Positions 36,386 through 43,925 are shown, numbered from the stretch's first letter. The stretch is DNA of 55,035 nucleotides from Phycisphaeraceae bacterium (GCA_029260635.1 JAJDCW010000051.1:1-55035); one strand, 5' to 3'. Made by a program: numbers and translations. The notes: generated by a model from the letters alone, not told the origin.

Positions 36386-37491
36386 GCGGCCCCCCTGCTC
36401 TTGCGCGAAGGGGTCGTGTTCATTCGTAGCGATAACCCGACGGCGACGGCCCAGGCCGACCACTGGTCGGGACCGCCGACGGTGTGCCGGACCGGGGTGA
36501 GGTCCAGCGAGGCCATGAACTCGTCGGCCGAGGGCTTGAGCCCGGACTCCTCACAGAGCTTGACCCAGAGCCAGAGGTTGCCCGCCTCACCACCGACCAC
36601 AATCGCCTCCTCGGGGCGATGGCCACGAAAGGTGACGCTGTAGTAGCGCAGGCACAGGTTGACCTCACGGGCCAGGTCCTCAACGATCGGGCCGAGCGCG
36701 GAGATAATCCGGACGTCTGTTTCGGGGCTGGCCTGACCGGATATCCATTCCTTGCGGACCTCAGACGCGGCAGAAGCCGGCAGTTCCATCTTCGACGCGA
36801 TCGCCTCGTCCATATGGCGGCCGCCGATCTCGATGAGCTTGAAGAAACAGATGCGCTGGCCACGGGTGATCAGCACCTTCGTGCCGCTGTGCCCGACGTC
36901 GATCACGACGCGGACGGACTCGTTGGGTTCGTCTTTGCTGGTCACGGGCGCGATGCAGCGTGCCAGCGCCGCGGGCACGGCGTCGATGGCAGCCAGTTCC
37001 AGGTCGCAGGCCTGCAACGACTTGATGTGCTCCTCGATGAAGCTCTTGGGGGAGGCCAGCAGGATGACCTCCTGGCGTATCTCCTGGCCCTGATGGACTT
37101 CGCCGGCGTCGAAGAATTGGATGTTCATGACGTCGCTGGAGAGTTTCAGGCGTTCGCCGGCTTCCCAGGTCACCGCCGAGGCCAGCTCGTCGTAGGGCAT
37201 CTTCGGCAGACGGATATTCTTGTATTGCACGCCGGTGGCCGGGAGACAACTGACGGCCCGATTGCCCCGGAACTTCCCGGCCGAGAGCATCTCGCGCACG
37301 GCGTGGCTGACCGCCTGGTGGTAGGGCTCGCCGTTTTCGTGCCGGATGTCACGGTCAAGCTGGCGCGCAGCAGCCGCGAGGGCAACGAGTCTGTCGCCAT
37401 CACGGGTAAACTGGATCATCCGGACGGTGTGATTGCCTACATCAATACCGATCGGAGAGTCGCTGGTTTTTTTGCCGCCTCCAAACAACAC
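36382..37491 (-). CDS. pilM: Pilus assembly actin-like ATPase PilM
   Basis: A 369-residue cytoplasmic actin-fold protein that binds the PilN N-terminus and couples the platform to PilB. The phosphate loops are SPIGIDVGNHTVRMIQF at the N-terminus and VVIDVGHSGTKVLITRG near residue 198. A third loop, IVVGGEAGNLW, lies at about residue 295. PilM is normally ~350 residues, so the length fits. It is followed by coupled pilN, pilO and the PilP-like gene. 19 nt separate it from the upstream pseudopilin stop. Confidence 0.92.
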   Translation of the reverse strand: MLFGGGKKTSDSPIGIDVGNHTVRMIQFTRDGDRLVALAAAARQLDRDIRHENGEPYHQAVSHAVREMLSAGKFRGNRAVSCLPATGVQYKNIRLPKMPYDELASAVTWEAGERLKLSSDVMNIQFFDAGEVHQGQEIRQEVILLASPKSFIEEHIKSLQACDLELAAIDAVPAALARCIAPVTSKDEPNESVRVVIDVGHSGTKVLITRGQRICFFKLIEIGGRHMDEAIASKMELPASAASEVRKEWISGQASPETDVRIISALGPIVEDLAREVNLCLRYYSVTFRGHRPEEAIVVGGEAGNLWLWVKLCEESGLKPSADEFMASLDLTPVRHTVGGPDQWSAWAVAVGLSLRMNTTPSRKSRGAA

Positions 37492-37510
37492 TGCCTCAAA
37501 ACTCCCCGGG

Positions 37511-38026
37511 TCACAATAACTCGACCGTGACCCGCCCTGTAAAAGATGCCACCGTGATCCGGTAGCGCTGTCCCTGAAACTCGATCTCGACGGTCCCGCC
37601 GTTCAGCGGCCCGCCCAGGTCGTCAAACTCAAGCGTCTGTGGGGTCGCCCCGCCGAAGTTGGCCGAGACGATGACCACGCCCTGGAAGCGTGTGTCTGCC
37701 ACGAAATCAATCACGTAGTTGTTGCCGCCGCCGCCCTTCCAATTTGCGCTGAGCACGGCGTCGTTCTCGTCGGTCAACGAGTAGCTCTCGCTGGCCGGAT
37801 CGAAGACGATCTTGCGTGTGCGCTGCTTGGCGATGGCGTCGTTCTGTGCGAAGAGGATGTCCGCGATGATGATCCGGGCCGCGGCCTGGACACCCAGCGT
37901 GCCCGCGGCGAGCATCTGCGGCACGACGATCGCCGCGGCGACCCCGAGGATCGCAACGATGATCAACACCTCGACCAGTGTGTAGCCGGCGAGGCGTCGT
38001 GACGGGTTGTGCTTGGTCAGAGGCAA
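37511..38026 (-). CDS. Minor pseudopilin, GspH/FimT-like
   Basis: A 171-residue prepilin-like protein. The class III leader and processing site read RRLAGYTLVEVLIIVAILG: Gly before the cleavage, then Tyr instead of the usual Phe, and the conserved Glu at +5. The hydrophobic helix runs to about residue 40. The globular part is all-beta, as in GspH/FimT, with AARIIIADILFAQNDAIAKQ matching the family's early helix. It is likely a tip or priming subunit. It sits 19 nt upstream of pilM and 81 nt downstream of the small anchored protein gene. Confidence 0.85.
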   Translation of the reverse strand: MPLTKHNPSRRLAGYTLVEVLIIVAILGVAAAIVVPQMLAAGTLGVQAAARIIIADILFAQNDAIAKQRTRKIVFDPASESYSLTDENDAVLSANWKGGGGNNYVIDFVADTRFQGVVIVSANFGGATPQTLEFDDLGGPLNGGTVEIEFQGQRYRITVASFTGRVTVELL

Positions 38027-38107
38027 ATCATCTCTCCCGCAATCCTATGTATATAACCGTGGGCTATTCGGATGCGTTACTTATTGCAACCGGCTTCCGT
38101 GCAGCCG

Positions 38108-38383
38108 TTAGTCTTGTGACGCGTTGCCTTCGATCCTCACCTTGATCGTGCCGTTGGCAAGCAGGTTCTTGATCGCGTTGGTGTCGTCGTTGACGCGCTT
38201 CACGGCATCGACGATCTCCTTGCGCTGCTGACCCGCGTTGGGGATGCCGTTGGCCGCCTCAGCTTCGGTGGCGACCGAGAGCGCTTCGCCGCCCGGGGTC
38301 ATGTTCCACAGCGTCCAGATGTTCACGGTCAGCAGGACCGCGATCAGTGTCAGAACCGTGTTGAGGTATCGCAATGACTTCAT
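38108..38383 (-). CDS. Small membrane-anchored protein in the pilin locus, unknown function
   Basis: A 91-residue protein of no recognised family. The N-terminus MKSLRYLNTVLTLIAVLLTV gives one membrane helix with no prepilin cleavage motif. A soluble helical stretch of ~65 residues follows (QQRKEIVDAVKRVNDDTNAIKNLL), ending IKVRIEGN. ATG 38383 has AAGGAG seven nt upstream and is preferred to an extension to 38473. It lies between the prepilin and pseudopilin genes, so it may be an accessory pilus protein. The anchor-plus-helix layout recalls small periplasmic coiled-coil subunits. Confidence 0.75.
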   Translation of the reverse strand: MKSLRYLNTVLTLIAVLLTVNIWTLWNMTPGGEALSVATEAEAANGIPNAGQQRKEIVDAVKRVNDDTNAIKNLLANGTIKVRIEGNASQD

Positions 38384-38496
38384 CGATCGACTCCTTCTTC
38401 CCTGGAATAAAGGTCTTCTATGACGATTAGATCGACCAGAACGGGGCCCGACTGAGGTACCCGCCACGGCCAAAGGTCAATTTTGTTTGTGTTTAT

Positions 38497-38517
38497 CGGT
38501 CTGTCACGACAGAACCG
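38497..38517 (-). terminator. Hairpin after the second prepilin gene
   Basis: CGGTCTGT pairs with ACAGAACCG (one bulged A) across a 4-nt loop, nine nt beyond the stop at 38526. No U-tract follows, so it may be a partial terminator or a processing site that lowers downstream expression. Confidence 0.4.
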
Positions 38518-38525
38518 GCGCACGA

Positions 38526-39035
38526 TCAGTAGGTCTGGACCGTGTTGACGGTGTCCACATCCAGGTCGGCCGCCATCGCGGCTGACATGACGCCGTAGAC
38601 ACGACCGGTCGCTTCGACATACACCCATCCGACACCCGCCGCGGCGGTATCGGCGACCGATTCGCTGGCCTCGAAGGGGTTGATCGGCATCTTCTTGATA
38701 TACGGGCCCAGGTCGTGGACACCGTCCACCGCCCCGACGTTCCCCGCCACATCGGTCCGGCTGGTCAGGACGTTCCACGCGGCGTTGAGGTCCGCCAGTG
38801 TCGGATATTGGCTGTTGTGTTGTGCGTGATAAAGTTCGATCTGAGAACGGATGACCTGCAACGAACTCTTCATGCTGCTGGTCTGGGCCGACTGCGAGGC
38901 GTTGGCGAACTGCGGGACGACCATCGCGGCGAGGATCCCGAGGATGACCACGACGATCAGGATCTCGACCAGAGTGAAACCACCGCGGCTCCGCGGGTTG
39001 GCACGGCCAACGAAACTAAGTGTTGTACGCTTCAT
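38526..39035 (-). CDS. Prepilin with FTLVE leader (GspG/PilA-like), paralogue 2
   Basis: A 169-residue prepilin. The positively charged leader ends SRGG before the FTLVEILIVVVILGILAAM processing site and helix. The C-terminal part has DLGPYIKKMPINPFEAS, resembling the GspG/T4P conserved end (GPYL...PxNPF). It is paralogous to the adjacent 39138-39650 gene: both share IRSQ(I/L)EL, a QHN...YP stretch and the NPF motif. It probably assembles as a pilus or pseudopilus subunit, after cleavage by a prepilin peptidase that is not in this window. It lies about 100 nt downstream of its paralogue. Confidence 0.9.
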   Translation of the reverse strand: MKRTTLSFVGRANPRSRGGFTLVEILIVVVILGILAAMVVPQFANASQSAQTSSMKSSLQVIRSQIELYHAQHNSQYPTLADLNAAWNVLTSRTDVAGNVGAVDGVHDLGPYIKKMPINPFEASESVADTAAAGVGWVYVEATGRVYGVMSAAMAADLDVDTVNTVQTY

Positions 39036-39087
39036 AACGGTCCAACCTTTCGAGGCTATCGGACGGGAAACCAGCTCTCGGCAAAAA

Positions 39088-39115
39088 GCCGCCGTGGCTG
39101 TTAGGCCACGGCGGC
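39088..39115 (-). terminator. Rho-independent terminator after the first prepilin gene
   Basis: A perfect 11-bp stem (GCCGCCGTGGC/GCCACGGCGGC) with a 6-nt loop is followed on the minus strand by TTTTT. It starts 22 nt downstream of the prepilin stop at 39138. It should leave the first prepilin with its own abundant short transcript. Confidence 0.88.
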
Positions 39116-39137
39116 GTTATTGTGATTAAGTAACAAC

Positions 39138-39650
39138 TTACGGGGCGAGGATGACGTCGCCCAGGGCGTCGCCGACGAGGCCCTGTGCCAGGCCGAAGCT
39201 GGTAGCCTGAGCTGCGGTCAGGTCAACAACCGCACGGATCATGCCGGTCGCGTTGTTGTAGTTCCAGGCTTCCGAGTCGTCGGCGGCGAGGCCGGTCGGG
39301 TCGTTGGGGTCGGCGGCGAAGGGGTTGCCCGGTGCCTGCTGCAGGTAGGGGCCGACTTCGTTGCCGCTGGCGTCGCCGGCGGTGTAGGCCGCGACCGACT
39401 CGGTCTCGGTGGTCATCACGTCCCAGCCATCGGCGACCAGGTCGGGATACGAGCCGTTGTGCTGGACCTGGGCCAGTTCAAGCTGGCTGCGGATCGTTTG
39501 GATCTGCGTAACCAGACTCGAGCTCTTGGCCGATTCCGATGCACTGGTGAACTGGGGGATGACGATCGCGGCGAGGATGCCGAGAATCACGACGACGATC
39601 AGGATTTCGACCAGGGTGAAGCCCCGGGCCACTTGCTTACTTGCCAACAT
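39138..39650 (-). CDS. Prepilin with FTLVE leader, probable major pilin, paralogue 1
   Basis: A 170-residue prepilin with the short leader MLASKQVARG, then FTLVEILIVVVILGILAAI. The body has QIQTIRSQLELAQVQHNGSYPDL and GPYLQQAPGNPFAADPN, like GspG-type pilins. The start is ATG 39650, after GGAGAG. An open extension to 39779 gives no leader and is not credible. It is the first gene of the pilus locus on this strand. Its own terminator (39088-39115) and strong ribosome site fit a highly expressed major subunit (inference). Confidence 0.92.
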   Translation of the reverse strand: MLASKQVARGFTLVEILIVVVILGILAAIVIPQFTSASESAKSSSLVTQIQTIRSQLELAQVQHNGSYPDLVADGWDVMTTETESVAAYTAGDASGNEVGPYLQQAPGNPFAADPNDPTGLAADDSEAWNYNNATGMIRAVVDLTAAQATSFGLAQGLVGDALGDVILAP

Positions 39651-40102
39651 AGATACTCTCCTAAAACCTAAAGGTTCAACCAAAACCCACTTGCTCTTGA
39701 GCCCCACGCGGGCCCGGTGTGTTCGGTAAAAAACAAACATCCTTAACTGCTTACCAACCCCCTCCGTGGGTTCGGCCAAACCCGTCGCCGGGTGTGCCTG
39801 TCAATCAATCGTCCAGTAATTGGGGTGACTTAACCTGTGGTAGCCGTGATTCCTGTATTCGATCCACGGCCCGGTGTAGCCGCCCAAAAGGACGCTGACA
39901 GGAATAACAGAACGATTCAGAGTGACCGGATGCAATTGGCAGATGCAGTTTTATCCACCCCGCACAGACCGATAGCCTTGGCGGGCCGTTACAACCGTTA
40001 CAGATTGACGCGGTTAGGGTTCGGGGGCAGGGATCGGGGGTCAGGAAGACGGGGTGGAAAACAAGGATGGACGCGGTTGGACACAGATAAGAAGATGAGA
40101 GA
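39651..40102. other. Upstream region of the pilin locus; no gene seen
   Basis: The likely promoter region for the first prepilin. A near-palindrome AACCT-AA-AGGTT (39665-39676) lies just before the ribosome site. I could not assign a sigma-54 or sigma-70 promoter with confidence. The part from about 39840 onward has no protein-like frame and leads into the palindromic repeat. Confidence 0.35.
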
Positions 40103-40231
40103 TGTCCGCCGATTGCGCAGATTTCACAGATTCAGGCAGAAGACCGGGCCCGTGGATCAAATCTGCGTCATCTGCGCAGTCTGCGGACACCTCGGGCACG
40201 GTTCTTCTCTGCGCTTCTGTGGTTAAACCCG
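40103..40231. repeat. Dispersed palindromic intergenic repeat, copy 2
   Basis: Two 30-nt arms (40103-40132 and 40160-40189) are inverted repeats matching at 25 of 30 positions by eye, with a 27-nt loop. The right part continues TTCTTCT and ends TGTGGTTAA, as in copy 1 (421-636). The end of the element contains the Nudix stop codon: the TAA read on the minus strand is the repeat's TTTAACCACAG. Confidence 0.75.
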
Positions 40232-40642
40232 GTCGAGATGGGCCAGGACGCGCCCAAAGAGTTCCCGGGCCTCGGGGAAAGTCAGGCGTTCTCGGGCCTC
40301 GTCCGCGGTCAGCCAGGCGTAGCCCTGGACCTCTTCGGGCTGGGGGCTGACAGCGGGGTCATCCACGTGCCCGATAAAAAACGTCACGGTCTTGTCGACG
40401 CGCTTGCCCTTCTTGTAGATGAAGGTGTATTGCTCGATGAACTCGGGGGACTCGACCAGCCGGCAGGCGGAGATCCCAGTTTCCTCGGCCAGCTCACGGG
40501 TCGCGGCCTGAATCGCGGTTTCACCGGGATCGGCGTGCCCCTTGGGGAACCCCCAGTGGCCCTTCATCTGATGAACGAGGAGGAATCGACGGGTGCCGGC
40601 CTGGTCGTGGATCGGGATGATGCCGAAGGATTGGTCGGTCAT
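40223..40642 (-). CDS. Nudix hydrolase
   Basis: A 139-residue Nudix enzyme. The Nudix box runs GHADPGETAIQAATRELAEE followed by TGI, matching GX5EX7REUXEEXGU with its metal-binding glutamates. The N-terminal strand FGIIPI and the segment KGHWGFPKGH resemble bis(5'-nucleosyl)-tetraphosphatases, so Ap4A hydrolysis is a plausible activity. Its 5' end has no clear Shine-Dalgarno: the bases just before ATG 40642 are repeated TTTCCAG units. Its 3' end fuses with a palindromic repeat, so repeat elements bound both ends. Confidence 0.93.
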   Translation of the reverse strand: MTDQSFGIIPIHDQAGTRRFLLVHQMKGHWGFPKGHADPGETAIQAATRELAEETGISACRLVESPEFIEQYTFIYKKGKRVDKTVTFFIGHVDDPAVSPQPEEVQGYAWLTADEARERLTFPEARELFGRVLAHLDRV

Positions 40643-40676
40643 AAAGCTGGAAACCTGGAAAACTGGAAAGCTGGAA
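40643..40676 (+). repeat. CTGGAAA direct-repeat array, left end of cassette
   Basis: Four near-identical units of CTGGAAA or CTGGAAAA type sit immediately next to the Nudix start codon. The same motif occurs in the opposite orientation at 41101-41117, so together they bound the cassette as inverted ends. Confidence 0.7.
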
Positions 40677-40691
40677 ATTTTGATTCTGCGA

Positions 40692-41072
40692 TCACTTTAT
40701 CTTGTCTGATCGTCGTGTTCTTCGGATCATCGATTTCGTTATCGCTAAAAGCTCATTAGATTCTTGAAGCAGTGCATCCAGTTGATTGTCGGGGAGATAA
40801 TTCTCACGCCGGATAAGCCGAATCCAGAAGATTGTCTCGTTAATTTCTTTAGCCGCAATACCGAGGCATTTCACAAAGTCTCTCCGGCTGACGGACTCGT
40901 GGGCCTCAAATGTGTTCGCACCAGCGGATGTCCCACTCCCAATGATCTGGTCGACCAGTCTCTTGGGCCGATGATCTTTGTCAAGTCTTTATGCTAATTG
41001 CAGTATGCGATGACCATATTCGACATAACGATCAAGCAATTCGGCGTTCAGTCTGCCCCTCTGCTCACCCAT
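40692..41072 (-). pseudogene. Four-helix-bundle protein (23S rRNA IVS/S23 type), interrupted by an in-frame stop
   Basis: Reading from ATG 41072, the frame gives about 27 codons ending HRILQLA, then TAA (40991-40989). The same frame then resumes RLDKDHRPKRLVDQIIGSGT, SAGANTFEAHESVSRRDF, LGIAAKEINETIFWIRLI and ends after TKSMIRR. The block GTSAGAN-EA-SRRDF-L-IA-KE--E-WIRLI is the consensus of the TIGR02436-like four-helix-bundle family. Both halves share one frame, so a single base change (a sense codon to TAA) explains the break. The only sizeable intact frame is the last 60 residues from GTG 40874. The whole cassette is AT-richer than its neighbours. Confidence 0.8.
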
Positions 41073-41100
41073 ACCACACAATTCCTGTTTCAAGCTCTCT

Positions 41101-41117
41101 AGTTTTCCAGTTTTTCC
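41101..41117 (-). repeat. CTGGAAA repeat, right end of cassette
   Basis: On the minus strand this reads GGAAAAACTGGAAAACT, two units inverted relative to the array at 40643-40676. It touches the lepA stop codon (TAG, 41117-41119). Confidence 0.6.
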
Positions 41118-42907
41118 TACTCACTGGTATCCAGGACCGCCATAAACGCCTCCTGCGGGATGTCGACGGTGCCGACGCGCTTCATGCGTTCCTTGCCCTT
41201 CTTTTGTTTTTCGAGCAGCTTGCGTTTACGGCTGACGTCGCCGCCGTAGCACTTGGCGGTGACGTTCTTGCCGACGCTCTTGATGGTTTCCCGGGCGATG
41301 ATCTTGCCGCCGATCGCGGACTGCAGGGGGATCTCGAAGAGGTGGCGTTCGATCTGTTTCTTGAGTTTGACCAAAAGGACCCGGCCGCGCTGCTCGGCCT
41401 TCTCGCGGTGGACGATGACGGAGAGCGCATCGACCGCGGTGCCGTTGACGAGGATATCCATCTTGACCAGGTTCTCGGCCTGGAAGCCCTTGAGCTGGTA
41501 GTCCATCGTGCCGTAGCCGCTGGTCATGCTTTTGAGCTTGTCGTAGAAGTCGTAGATGATCTCTGCCAGCGGCAGGTCGTAGTCGAGGATCTGGCGGGTC
41601 TCCGAGAGGAACTGCTGTTTCTTGTAGATGCCCCGGCGTTGGCCGCAGAGCTTCATGATTTCGCCGATCGATTCTTTGGGCGTGATGATCTCGACCTGGA
41701 CGATGGGCTCTCGGATCTCTTTGATCTGCGACGGGTCCGGGAGGTCGGCGGGGTTGGTGATCTGTATCACCTCGCCGTCGGACTTGAGGATTTCGTAGGT
41801 GACGGTGGGCGCGGTCTGGACGATGCCGACCTTGCCCTCGCGTTCCAGCCGTTCCTGGACGATATCCATATGGAGCATGCCCAGGAACCCGCAGCGGAAG
41901 CCAAACCCCAGCGCTTCACTGCTCGTAGGCTGGTACGTAAAGCTGGCGTCGTTGATGTGCAGGCGGTTGATAGCGTCGCGCAGCTCGTCGAATTCGGTGT
42001 CGCCGGAGGGGTAGAAGTCGCAGAACACCATCGGGACGGGTTCTTTGTAGCCCGGGAGCGGTTCGTCCGCGGGGTCGAGGTTGCGTGTCAGGGTGTCGCC
42101 GACGTTCACCTCATCAAGGGTCTTGATGTTGGCAACCATGTAGCCGACCTCGCCGGCGAGCATAGGCTGCTTGTAGGCGGTCATCTTGGGCGTGAACTTG
42201 CCGACCTCGGTGATCGTGAACGACCGCCCGGTCCCCATCATCAGGACCTTGTCACCGGCGGCGAGCTTGCCGTTGAACAGCCGGAAGTAGACGACGACGC
42301 CGCGATAGTCGTCGTAGATGGCGTCGAAGATGAGTGCCTGAGTTTTAGCGGCGGGATCGCCCTTGGGGCCGGGGAGCTTCAGGCAGATGGCGTCGAGCAG
42401 TTCCTTAACGCCCTGACCGCTCTTGGCCGAGCAGAAGATGGCTTCGTCGGCGGGGAAGCCCAGGACGTGCTCGGTCTCCAGCGCGATGTCTTCCGGGCGG
42501 GCCGAGGGCAGGTCGATCTTGTTGACGACGGTGATGATTTCGAGGTTGGACTCGACGGCCATATAGGCGTTGGCAACGGTCTGAGCCTCGACGCCCTGGG
42601 ACGCATCGACGACGAGGACGGCGCCTTCGCAGGCGGTCAGGGCGCGGGAGACCTCGTAATGAAAATCGACGTGGCCGGGGGTGTCGATGAAGTTGAGCAT
42701 GTACTCCTGCCCATCGACGGTGTGCTTGACGGTGACGGCGGAGGCCTTGATGGTGATACCGCGCTCGCGTTCCAATTCCATATCGTCCAGCGTCTGCTCG
42801 CGGGCTTCACGGTCGGTTACCGCCCCGGTGCCTTGGAGCATCCGGTCGGCCAGGGTGCTCTTGCCGTGGTCGATATGGGCGATAATGCAGAAGTTACGGA
42901 TATTCAT
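41117..42907 (-). CDS. lepA: Elongation factor 4 (LepA), translational GTPase
   Basis: A 596-residue ribosome-associated GTPase. G1 is AHIDHGKSTLAD, followed by the G2 region with ERERGITIKAS, G3 DTPGHVDF, G4 VVNKIDL and G5 CSAKSG. LepA-specific features follow the EF-G-like domains: GFRCGFLGMLHMDIVQERLE, and the C-terminal domain with MDYQLKGFQAENLVKMDILVNG and VTAKCYGGDVSRKRKLLEKQ. The length is typical. It starts at ATG 42907, but the only upstream site is a weak AGGCCC. The region just before the start carries a phased array of G-runs. Confidence 0.97.
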   Translation of the reverse strand: MNIRNFCIIAHIDHGKSTLADRMLQGTGAVTDREAREQTLDDMELERERGITIKASAVTVKHTVDGQEYMLNFIDTPGHVDFHYEVSRALTACEGAVLVVDASQGVEAQTVANAYMAVESNLEIITVVNKIDLPSARPEDIALETEHVLGFPADEAIFCSAKSGQGVKELLDAICLKLPGPKGDPAAKTQALIFDAIYDDYRGVVVYFRLFNGKLAAGDKVLMMGTGRSFTITEVGKFTPKMTAYKQPMLAGEVGYMVANIKTLDEVNVGDTLTRNLDPADEPLPGYKEPVPMVFCDFYPSGDTEFDELRDAINRLHINDASFTYQPTSSEALGFGFRCGFLGMLHMDIVQERLEREGKVGIVQTAPTVTYEILKSDGEVIQITNPADLPDPSQIKEIREPIVQVEIITPKESIGEIMKLCGQRRGIYKKQQFLSETRQILDYDLPLAEIIYDFYDKLKSMTSGYGTMDYQLKGFQAENLVKMDILVNGTAVDALSVIVHREKAEQRGRVLLVKLKKQIERHLFEIPLQSAIGGKIIARETIKSVGKNVTAKCYGGDVSRKRKLLEKQKKGKERMKRVGTVDIPQEAFMAVLDTSE

Positions 42908-42930
42908 GGTCGGCCGGGCCTGGTCTGTCT

Positions 42931-42998
42931 GGGGTGACTCCGGGGTTTATGCCGGGGTAATTCCTGGGGCAACCCGGGGTAACTCCGGGGGTGCGGGG
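42931..42998 (+). repeat. Phased G-run tandem array upstream of lepA
   Basis: Seven GGGG runs start at 42931, 42942, 42954, 42966, 42976, 42987 and 42995 (steps of 11, 12, 12, 10, 11 and 8 nt), separated by short TGACTCC- or TAATTCC-like spacers. It could form a G-quadruplex on the plus strand, which is the template strand for lepA. It occupies most of the 126-nt gap between the kinase stop and the lepA start. Confidence 0.7.
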
Positions 42999-43033
42999 CG
43001 TAGAGCCGGGCATTCTAGCAGGGTTGGGCTTTT

Positions 43034-43666
43034 TTAGCCGGGGTCGGGGTCTGCGGAGCTTGCCTTGAGCAGGCCAGCGATATCGCCGGGGGTCGCACCG
43101 GCCTGGGTAAGAGTCTGGCTGAGGTTGGCGAGCATCCGGGTCCCACCCGATCGGCCCCGGCATCGACGGACCGCCCCGACATCGATCAACCGGGCACGGT
43201 CCAGATCGTCGATGACGATGTTGCTGGCCTTATGGTCACGGTTGAACCATTGTTGGCTTATCAACGCCCCGGTCAGTCCACCGGCCGCGTCGAGCACCCG
43301 GGCTCTGCGGTCGGGGTCATCGAGGTGGCCTTGATTAAAGAGGTTATGCAGGCTGACGCCCCTGTGTGGGGTGGCGAGCCAGAGGTGGATGCCCAAGCCG
43401 CGCTGTTGTTGGCCCGAAGCGATGATCGGGACAACGGGGATGCCAGCGGATTCCAACTGCTCTGCCATCCGTGATTCACGCTGACCCGGGTGCACGCCAA
43501 GCGTGGCGGCGAATCGTTGGCGCAACGGGTTGTGCTCGAAGCGTTTGACCACGAATGATCGACCGTCCGGCACGTCGATGCGCCAGACCCGGCTGCGTGC
43601 GTCGTGTTTGTAGACCTGTACGGGTTCACACGTCTCAACCCAGGCCGTGTCAAAAACAGGGTCCAT
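43034..43666 (-). CDS. WaaP/Kdo-kinase-like protein
   Basis: A protein-kinase-fold enzyme of about 210 residues, resembling the lipopolysaccharide kinases WaaP/KdkA. The catalytic loop FNRDHKASNIVID has the Asp, Lys and Asn of the HRDxKxxN type, the metal site is RLIDVGAVRR, and the ATP lysine lies in FVVKRF. It may phosphorylate an LPS or Kdo sugar, or a related substrate (inference). The ATG at 43666 gives MDPVFDTAW, but its ribosome site is poor. The frame is open to 43780 with Gly/Arg-rich residues, so the true start is uncertain. It is upstream of lepA on the same strand. Confidence 0.72.
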   Translation of the reverse strand: MDPVFDTAWVETCEPVQVYKHDARSRVWRIDVPDGRSFVVKRFEHNPLRQRFAATLGVHPGQRESRMAEQLESAGIPVVPIIASGQQQRGLGIHLWLATPHRGVSLHNLFNQGHLDDPDRRARVLDAAGGLTGALISQQWFNRDHKASNIVIDDLDRARLIDVGAVRRCRGRSGGTRMLANLSQTLTQAGATPGDIAGLLKASSADPDPG

Positions 43667-43888
43667 CCGGAATGGTGTAGCCGGACCACCTGAAACCCGC
43701 AAACCCGCACACGCCACCACCCTGCCGCCTGACCCTCTCCGCACACCCCTCAGTACGCTCACCATCGCACCCACCGCCACGCCAATCCCCGCCCCACCAC
43801 GACCACCACATAGCCATCACCGACTACGTCTTCACAAGCGCCCTGACCACCACCAAGACAGCTACCCCGACCGCCCCTTGACCGCCCC

Positions 43889-43918
43889 TTGACAATAGAA
43901 TGTATTTAGGCTAAATAC
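43889..43918 (+). promoter_or_regulatory. arsR promoter with overlapping palindromic operator
   Basis: A consensus -35 TTGACA (43889-43894) is 17 nt from a -10-like TAAATA (43912-43917). The perfect dyad GTATTTA-GGC-TAAATAC (43902-43918) covers the spacer and the -10. This is the usual layout for an ArsR-type repressor acting on its own promoter. The expected transcription start falls at about the ATG (43926). Two tandem copies of ACCGCCCCTTG (43870-43880 and 43881-43891) lead into the -35. Confidence 0.6.
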
Positions 43919-43925
43919 TAAATAT

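Noticed and set aside
36484-37530. 348-residue plus-strand frame opposite pilM
   Set aside because: Antisense shadow of pilM; it has no ribosome site and an atypical composition.
40643-41117. Four-helix-bundle gene as the accessory (Avd) gene of a diversity-generating retroelement
   Set aside because: The Avd fold is similar, but no reverse transcriptase, template repeat or variable repeat is present nearby.
40991-42937. Long open frame on the plus strand opposite lepA
   Set aside because: It is the mirror of lepA codon bias in GC-rich DNA. The minus strand encodes a full-length, motif-complete LepA, and the plus-strand product has no family features.
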